From an uncultured Intrasporangium sp. (GTDB taxonomy: Bacteria > Actinomycetota > Actinomycetes > Actinomycetales > Dermatophilaceae), in NCBI GenBank assembly GCA_937873285.1, contig CALMNV010000071.1:1-9210 (forward strand): a stretch of DNA of 9,210 nucleotides. The letters are read 5' to 3'. A model generated the notes under the pieces. It searched no databases and was not told the DNA's origin. It saw only the letters and a list, made by a program, of their open reading frames with translations. The position numbers were made by a program, and so were the translations under genes. This document shows, in pieces, positions 6,832 to 9,210 of this stretch. Position 1 is the stretch's first letter. The number at the start of each line of letters is the position of its first letter.

Positions 6832-7308
6832 TCACCGGGGGGCGCGGCGGGCGGCGCTCACGGCACGCTCCGCCTCCCGCTGGTCCTGTCGCTCACGCAG
6901 CGCGTGGCGCTTGTCGTAGGACTTCTTGCCGGTGGCGAGGGCCAGCTCGACCTTGGCGCGCCCGTCCTTCCAGTACATCGACAGCGGCACGATGGTCCGG
7001 CCGCTCTCGCGGGTCTTGTGCGCGATCTTCGCCAGCTCCGCCCGGTGCAGCAGCACCTTGCGCCGCCGGCGGGGCGCATGGTTGTTCCACGTCCCGTTGA
7101 GATACTCGGGGATGTGGACGTTCTCCAGATAGAGCTCGTCGCCGGAGAACGTCGCGTAGCCCTCGACCAGCGAGCATCGGCCCATCCGCAGCGCCTTGAC
7201 CTCGGTGCCGCTGAGGACGAGCCCGGCCTCGAAGGTGTCCTCGATGAGGTAGTCGTGACGGGCCTTGCGATTGCTCGCGATGAGCGATCGACCCTTCTCC
7301 TTGGGCAC
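6832..7308 (-). CDS. smpB: SsrA-binding protein SmpB
   Basis: RNA-binding partner of tmRNA; it holds the tRNA-like domain in the stalled ribosome A site, with its C-terminal tail in the mRNA channel. The 158-residue length is typical. Visible family signatures: [20 protein letters not shown] near the N terminus, [10 protein letters not shown] (32-41), [18 protein letters not shown] in the middle, [21 protein letters not shown], then GKKSYDKR (about 127-134) and a basic, Arg/Ala-rich tail expected to be unstructured off the ribosome. The start is GTG at 7308, preceded by AAGGTGG with a 6-nt gap, which fits well. It lies 104 bp downstream of the M23 peptidase gene on the same strand, probably in the same transcript. 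Its RNA partner, ssrA, is on the same strand about 3.7 kb further on, beyond pyc. Confidence 0.98.
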   Translation of the reverse strand: MPKEKGRSLIASNRKARHDYLIEDTFEAGLVLSGTEVKALRMGRCSLVEGYATFSGDELYLENVHIPEYLNGTWNNHAPRRRRKVLLHRAELAKIAHKTRESGRTIVPLSMYWKDGRAKVELALATGKKSYDKRHALRERQDQREAERAVSAARRAPR

Positions 7309-7412
7309 CGTCTACCACCTTCTGCACGACCGGCGCCCTGCGCCCCGGCAGAGCCACGCTACAGGGTGCCCGTCGCGGCCCCGCGCGTCGGACCGTGCTG
7401 TCGGGCGCCCGG

Positions 7413-8972
7413 TCAGAGCCAGTTGCGCGGGTCGACCGGGGTGCCGTTCTCGTAGGTGCCGAAGTGCATGTGGCAACCGGTCGAGTAGCCGGTGGAGCCG
7501 GCGTAGCCGATGAGCTGGCCACGGCGCACCTGGCCGCCGAACGTGACGATGCTCTGCATGTGGCTGTAGGTGGTGACGAGGTCGACACCGCGCTGGATGC
7601 CGTGGTCGATGACGACCTGGTTGCCCCACCCGCTCGTCTGCCAGCCGGCGCGCACGATGCCGCCGTCGGCGGCGGCATACACCGGCGAGCCACAGCCGAC
7701 ACCGAAGTCCTGCCCGTCGTGCAGCATCCACTTGAGCAGGATGGGGTGGAAGCGCATCCCGAAACCGGATGTCAGCGGACCGTTGGCGGCCGGGCTGAGG
7801 AAGTTCCTCGGCGCTGGTGGGGTGACCACCGGCGGTGGCACGACGACGGGCACGGGCTTGGCGGCATACCGACGGCCGGCACGCGCGGCCTCCGCCGCCT
7901 TGGCGCGCTCGGCTGCGAGCTGGCGCTCGCGCTCGGCGCGGGCGGCGGCGAGCTGGCGCTCCCGCTCGGCACGCAACCGGGCCTGCCGCTGCTCCTCGGC
8001 GACCCGGGCCTGGCGGGCCCGCTCGACCAGGATCGCCTGCAGCCGGGCGGCGTCGGCCTGGGCCTGGCCGAGCGCTGCCGCCTCGTTCACGCGCTGGGTC
8101 TGCAGCTGTCCGGCGTATGCCGTCTGCTGGGACTGCAGCGTGTCGAGCGCCGACTTGGCCGTCTGGGCGTTGGCCCGGGCCGTCACGGCGTTGGTCTTGG
8201 CGACGACGGCCTGGGCGCGCGCCTGGGCTGCGGCCGCGGCCGCAGCCTGCGCGCCCTGGAGGGCGAGCTGGGCCTGCCGCTTGAGCTCGGCGATCTCGCC
8301 CCGCACGGACGTCAGGTAGGACTGCGTCGAGGAGTTGTCCGCCCGCGTCGCCGCGAGGGTGTCGATGGTGTCCGTCGCGACCGTGCTGGCGGTGTCGGCC
8401 ATGAGGAGCCGGTCCGCGAACTGGCCCGGCGTGGTGGACCCGAAGACGAGCCCGAGCTGGGACTGGGCGCCACCGCCTTGGAACACGTCGGCGGCATACG
8501 CGTCCAGGGTCTCCTGAGAGGCGACGAGGCCCTTCGAGCTCTTGGCCAGCTGCTCCCTGGCCCGCGACTCGCTGGCCTGGGCGACGGCGAGACGCTGGGC
8601 CACCTCGTCGTTGTGCGCCCGGGCCTTCGTCTCGGCGTCGACGGCGCGCTGCTCCGTGGCGACGGCCTGCACCTGGGCCGCCTCCGCCTGGGCCTGCATC
8701 GCCTGCGCCGCGGCAAGCTGCTGCTGGGCGGCGGGCAGGGACGCCTTGGTCCTCTCGAGGTTGAGGAATGCCTGCGCCAGCCGGACGTCGGTGCCCTCGA
8801 GCTGCTGGGCGAGCGCGGCGATCCGCTTGTCGGTGGTGTTCTTCTGGTCCTGGACGCTCTCGGCCCGGGCGCCGGTGGCCGTGACCAGCGAGGCGGAGCA
8901 TGCGACGACGATCCCGGCGACCGTGACGCGGGCGGCGGCGGACAGGCGGGAAGGCGATGACTCTGGCCACAT
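7413..8972 (-). CDS. Secreted coiled-coil M23 (LytM-type) peptidoglycan endopeptidase
   Basis: Probable zinc endopeptidase cutting peptidoglycan cross-bridges, exported and acting in the cell wall during division. From ATG 8972 (519 residues): signal peptide at about 1-37 (Arg9/Arg15, hydrophobic VTVAGIVVACSASLV, cleavage likely after A-R-A37); Ala/Gln/Glu-rich coiled coil over about 40-365; Pro/Val linker (PVPVVVPPPVVTPP); C-terminal M23 domain. Zinc ligands H418 and D422 (HDGQD) and H503 (H501-M-H503), plus catalytic-type H471 (YSHM), are all present, unlike degenerate EnvC-type domains. Two cysteines (GCGSPV and TGCHMHF) could form a disulfide. A GTG at 9056 extends the frame by 28 codons, but that stretch uses many codons rare here (ACT, TCA, TTT, ATT, GTA) and would give an overlong signal peptide, so I prefer 8972 although its Shine-Dalgarno is poor. 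Lying just after ftsX, it is a candidate FtsEX-controlled hydrolase. Confidence 0.93.
   Translation of the reverse strand: MWPESSPSRLSAAARVTVAGIVVACSASLVTATGARAESVQDQKNTTDKRIAALAQQLEGTDVRLAQAFLNLERTKASLPAAQQQLAAAQAMQAQAEAAQVQAVATEQRAVDAETKARAHNDEVAQRLAVAQASESRAREQLAKSSKGLVASQETLDAYAADVFQGGGAQSQLGLVFGSTTPGQFADRLLMADTASTVATDTIDTLAATRADNSSTQSYLTSVRGEIAELKRQAQLALQGAQAAAAAAAQARAQAVVAKTNAVTARANAQTAKSALDTLQSQQTAYAGQLQTQRVNEAAALGQAQADAARLQAILVERARQARVAEEQRQARLRAERERQLAAARAERERQLAAERAKAAEAARAGRRYAAKPVPVVVPPPVVTPPAPRNFLSPAANGPLTSGFGMRFHPILLKWMLHDGQDFGVGCGSPVYAAADGGIVRAGWQTSGWGNQVVIDHGIQRGVDLVTTYSHMQSIVTFGGQVRRGQLIGYAGSTGYSTGCHMHFGTYENGTPVDPRNWL
7915..7980 (-). repeat. Tandem 33-bp repeat in the coiled-coil region
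   Basis: Two adjacent near-identical 33-bp units (7915-7947 and 7948-7980) encode 11-residue coiled-coil repeats of the type AERERQLAAAR / AERERQLAAER. The 11-residue (hendecad) period fits a coiled coil, and the unit length keeps the reading frame. It probably arose by internal duplication. Confidence 0.75.
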
Positions 8973-9060
8973 GTGAGCAATTGGTACCACAATGTGTGGC
9001 CGGTGCGACAGATGGGAAAACTGTGAAGTGCGCCGCAGGCGGCGGCGTCCGGGCACGGGA
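8973..9060 (-). promoter_or_regulatory. ftsX - M23 peptidase intergenic region, possible promoter
   Basis: Eighty-eight bases that are visibly richer in A+T than the flanking genes. Just after the ftsX stop is a 6-bp inverted repeat (9031-9036 with 9039-9044) followed, in the transcript sense, by a T-rich run (ACAGTTTTCC), which may be a weak terminator or attenuator. Closer to the peptidase ATG is the imperfect palindrome ATTGTGGTACCAAT. I could not assign -10/-35 elements with confidence. The palindrome may be an operator; this is inference. Confidence 0.3.
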
Positions 9061-9210
9061 TCACACCCTCAGATAGCGACGCAGGGTCACCCAGGAGGTG
9101 ACGGTGGCCAGCACCACGACCCCGACGAGGACGAACGGCATCACCACGTAGACGTCCGGCAGACCGATGAAGGCGGTGTCGGTCAGGGTGCGGCTGAGGA
9201 AGCCGACGAC
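9061..9210 (-). CDS. ftsX: Cell division protein FtsX, C-terminal 49 residues (truncated by window edge)
   Basis: Membrane permease-like subunit of the FtsEX complex, which couples cytoplasmic ATP hydrolysis by FtsE to activation of periplasmic or extracytoplasmic wall hydrolases at the septum. Only the last 49 codons are visible, read on the minus strand to TGA at 9063-9061. They show a hydrophobic segment (about VYVVMPFVLVGVVVLATVTS) followed by WVTLRRYLRV, the short, basic cytoplasmic end typical of actinobacterial FtsX. The identification rests on this ending and on the downstream order M23 peptidase - smpB, which is the familiar ftsE-ftsX neighbourhood. The rest of ftsX and probably ftsE lie beyond the right edge. 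Confidence 0.8.
   Translation of the reverse strand, partial: VVGFLSRTLTDTAFIGLPDVYVVMPFVLVGVVVLATVTSWVTLRRYLRV

Noticed and set aside
6811..6850. Terminator between convergent pyc and smpB
   Set aside because: Only a 10-bp palindrome without a loop (6818-6827) and a 6-bp pairing across 24 bases (6812-6817 with 6842-6847) are present; too weak to call.
7356..7361. TAGCGT (minus strand) as a -10 element for a separate smpB promoter
   Set aside because: It fits TAnnnT, but no -35-like sequence lies at proper distance; not enough to call a promoter.
7395..8960. 521-codon plus-strand frame and 552-codon alternative minus frame over the M23 gene
   Set aside because: Both are low-complexity shadows. 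The chosen frame has a signal peptide, coiled coil and complete M23 motifs.

Overview
The window is GC-rich bacterial DNA (roughly 70% G+C by eye) with densely packed genes and strong GC3 bias. That bias opens many long false frames on the opposite strand. The tmRNA tag (ANSKRTDFALAA), the order ftsX - M23 peptidase - smpB, and a biotin-dependent pyruvate carboxylase of the single-chain type point to an actinobacterium. A member of the Micrococcales, perhaps Intrasporangiaceae-like, is my best guess, but the family is an inference and not proven here.

Layout, left to right: (1) 1-1329, minus strand: first 443 codons of a DEAD-box RNA helicase with a long Arg/Asp-rich repetitive N-terminal tail, running off the left edge; its start codon is preceded by a hairpin-forming leader. 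(2) 1620-2027, minus: small VanZ-like membrane protein. (3) 2203-2589, plus: thioredoxin, followed by a very strong hairpin terminator (2636-2676) that lies between two convergent transcripts. (4) 2736-3102, minus: tmRNA (ssrA), missed by protein-only annotation, with its own promoter just upstream. (5) 3103-3429: intergenic region between the divergent ssrA and pyc, carrying a four-unit 11-bp tandem repeat. (6) 3430-6810, plus: complete pyruvate carboxylase. (7) 6832-7308, minus: SmpB, the protein partner of tmRNA. (8) 7413-8972, minus: secreted coiled-coil M23 endopeptidase. (9) 9061-9210, minus: C-terminal end of FtsX, running off the right edge.

How they fit together: the right half is the conserved cell-division/ribosome-rescue block ftsX - M23 hydrolase - smpB, all on the minus strand. 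The natural reading is that FtsEX controls the secreted peptidoglycan hydrolase at the septum. SmpB and tmRNA jointly rescue stalled ribosomes; here their genes are separated by the convergently oriented pyc, an anaplerotic carbon-metabolism gene. Thioredoxin, the VanZ-like protein and the helicase are independent housekeeping or stress genes.

I see no mobile element, CRISPR array, defence island or biosynthetic cluster: this is mostly core genome. The features worth a second look are non-coding: an over-represented 7-mer (GGCATAC, ten copies, in three codon frames and in intergenic DNA), the 11-bp repeat array between ssrA and pyc, and a leader hairpin that appears to cover the helicase ribosome binding site.
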